This document shows, piece after piece, positions 63,066 through 64,000 of a stretch of 64,000 bases of DNA (the first letter of the stretch is position 1; each line of letters starts with the position of its first letter). The notes below the pieces were generated by a model, which saw nothing but the letters and a program-made list of their open reading frames with translations, was not told the DNA's origin and searched no databases. A program made the position numbers and the translations under genes. Source of the stretch: Ophioderma brevispina (lineage: Eukaryota > Echinodermata > Ophiuroidea > Amphilepidida > Ophiodermatidae). The stretch covers positions 80,294-144,293 of the forward strand of contig JAMKCH010001633.1 in assembly GCA_023653785.1 (NCBI GenBank). The letters run 5' to 3'.

Positions 63066-64000
63066 ATACTAAAACACAAAATACAATTTGCAAATTGTAT
63101 TTGATACGCGAAGTTTCATATCCAAGATTATAGTCGATCAAATTAGAGTGACACTTATTCCATCACCCGGGAAACGAGGTTACCATGAATCAATACCTCG
63201 GCTGTTATATTAAAAATAACATAATAAGACCGAAGCTGGATTGTCATCTATACTTTCAAATACCTTCGACGCAGTTACTATCATGAAATACAATATTATA
63301 ATTATTTTATAGGCATACATCATAAAAAACGCCAAAAGCGGCAAGATACAGCAAAATACCCCAAAAGGGGTGGAGGCGTTGCAACTAAAAGCAACATGCC
63401 TTAATTGATGCACCCCTGATAAAGTAACAAAGTAAGTAGCAAATATTTAAGATTTGTTTAAAATGTTTAAAGGAATTTGCAGATTTCAGACTGTTTGGCA
63501 AGTCATTCTCTATTTTTGAACCGAGAGGTAAGACCGCTCTAGCACCTGGTCAGAATATCATTTGGATAAGGAGGCAGCAACACTATCATTTCAGATCATC
63601 GCACACCTATCAATATATGCATCTACCTTACCCAAAATGCTACATGGCCTCACAATGACACTATTGACCACAAAGTCTACAGTTGAGCCTTCACGTTTCT
63701 TGGACCTTAATATTGTACAAGCGTTAATCGTCGGAAGGTACGATTCATGCCAATCTCTGCTTTAATAAACTTGTCATGCTGTAGTCCTGGTGATATCTGG
63801 TACAGACATTTGCACATATATATTTTAATAAACAGGTTATTATAATATCTTGACAGACGAAACCAGTAACTAGGTCACGTCAGTCAAATGGGTCAGTAAA
63901 GGACAATACAGCACAGTGTTGTAGCATTAGATATATTTCATATATGTGTTTCATATATATGTCCGCTTCGCAATAATAAAATACCAGCGTTGTTGAGAAA

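Larger units (their letters stand above)
55975..64000 (-). repeat. Right arm of the large inverted duplication (runs off window)
   Basis: The reverse complement follows the left arm (9684-20830) in nine collinear blocks, listed there. It is shorter because it lacks the LINE, one family A element, the DDE relic and the SINE-like segment. The last bases (ATACCAGCGTTG...GAGAAA) still match 9684 onward, so the arm continues past the window end. Confidence 0.85.

Noticed and set aside
9684..64000. Arms taken as terminal inverted repeats of a giant transposon such as a Polinton/Maverick
   Set aside because: No polymerase, integrase, protease or capsid gene was seen in the spacer, and the arms are far longer and more diverged than such terminal repeats.

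Overview
This is eukaryotic nuclear DNA: AT-rich, with no prokaryote-style open frames (longest 166 codons), and carrying non-LTR retrotransposon remnants, miniature inverted-repeat elements, microsatellites and long homopolymer tracts. No intact host gene, rRNA, CRISPR array or confident tRNA gene was found. The look (many poly-G/poly-C runs, dense short TIR elements, CR1/jockey-like and RTE-like LINE relics) fits a heterozygous marine invertebrate, possibly an echinoderm or other invertebrate deuterostome. That assignment is a guess, not a result.

The main structure is a diverged inverted duplication. A left arm (about 9.68-20.83 kb) reappears in reverse complement as a right arm (about 55.97 kb to the window end at 64.0 kb), with at least nine collinear blocks and about 35 kb between the arms. 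Differences between the arms are mostly element insertions: a 5'-truncated LINE (16.6-18.0 kb), a 346-bp TTAA-flanked element (19.46-19.81 kb), a DDE transposase relic (18.3-18.6 kb) and a possible tRNA-derived SINE (16.1-16.2 kb) in the left arm; a TTAA element (58.06-58.43 kb) and a small inverted repeat (60.46-60.65 kb) in the right arm. For two of the left-arm insertions the other arm supplies a pre-insertion (empty) site.

Three short element families (here A, B and C; about 320-365 bp) share flanking TTAA and termini TTAAAGG...CCTTTAA. Family A is at 19.46, 41.38 and 58.06 kb; B at 8.43 and 33.72 kb; C at 14.85, 16.54 (split by the LINE) and 59.69 kb.

The spacer (20.8-56 kb) holds a 518-bp foldback element (36.1-36.6 kb), a 405-bp tandem repeat cut by a second LINE remnant with a C2H2-like tail (39.0-39.7 kb), a 58-nt poly-G tract (28.07 kb), and two adjacent direct duplications (43.2-46.9 kb, unit about 1.85 kb; 52.7-57.4 kb, unit about 2.34 kb). 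Copies in these two pairs differ largely by single-base indels, and 45.1-50.2 kb is unusually rich in extra C, so assembly or read-quality artefacts must be considered there. Two short frames (3.9-4.2 kb minus; 50.30-50.43 kb plus) are listed as weak candidate exons.
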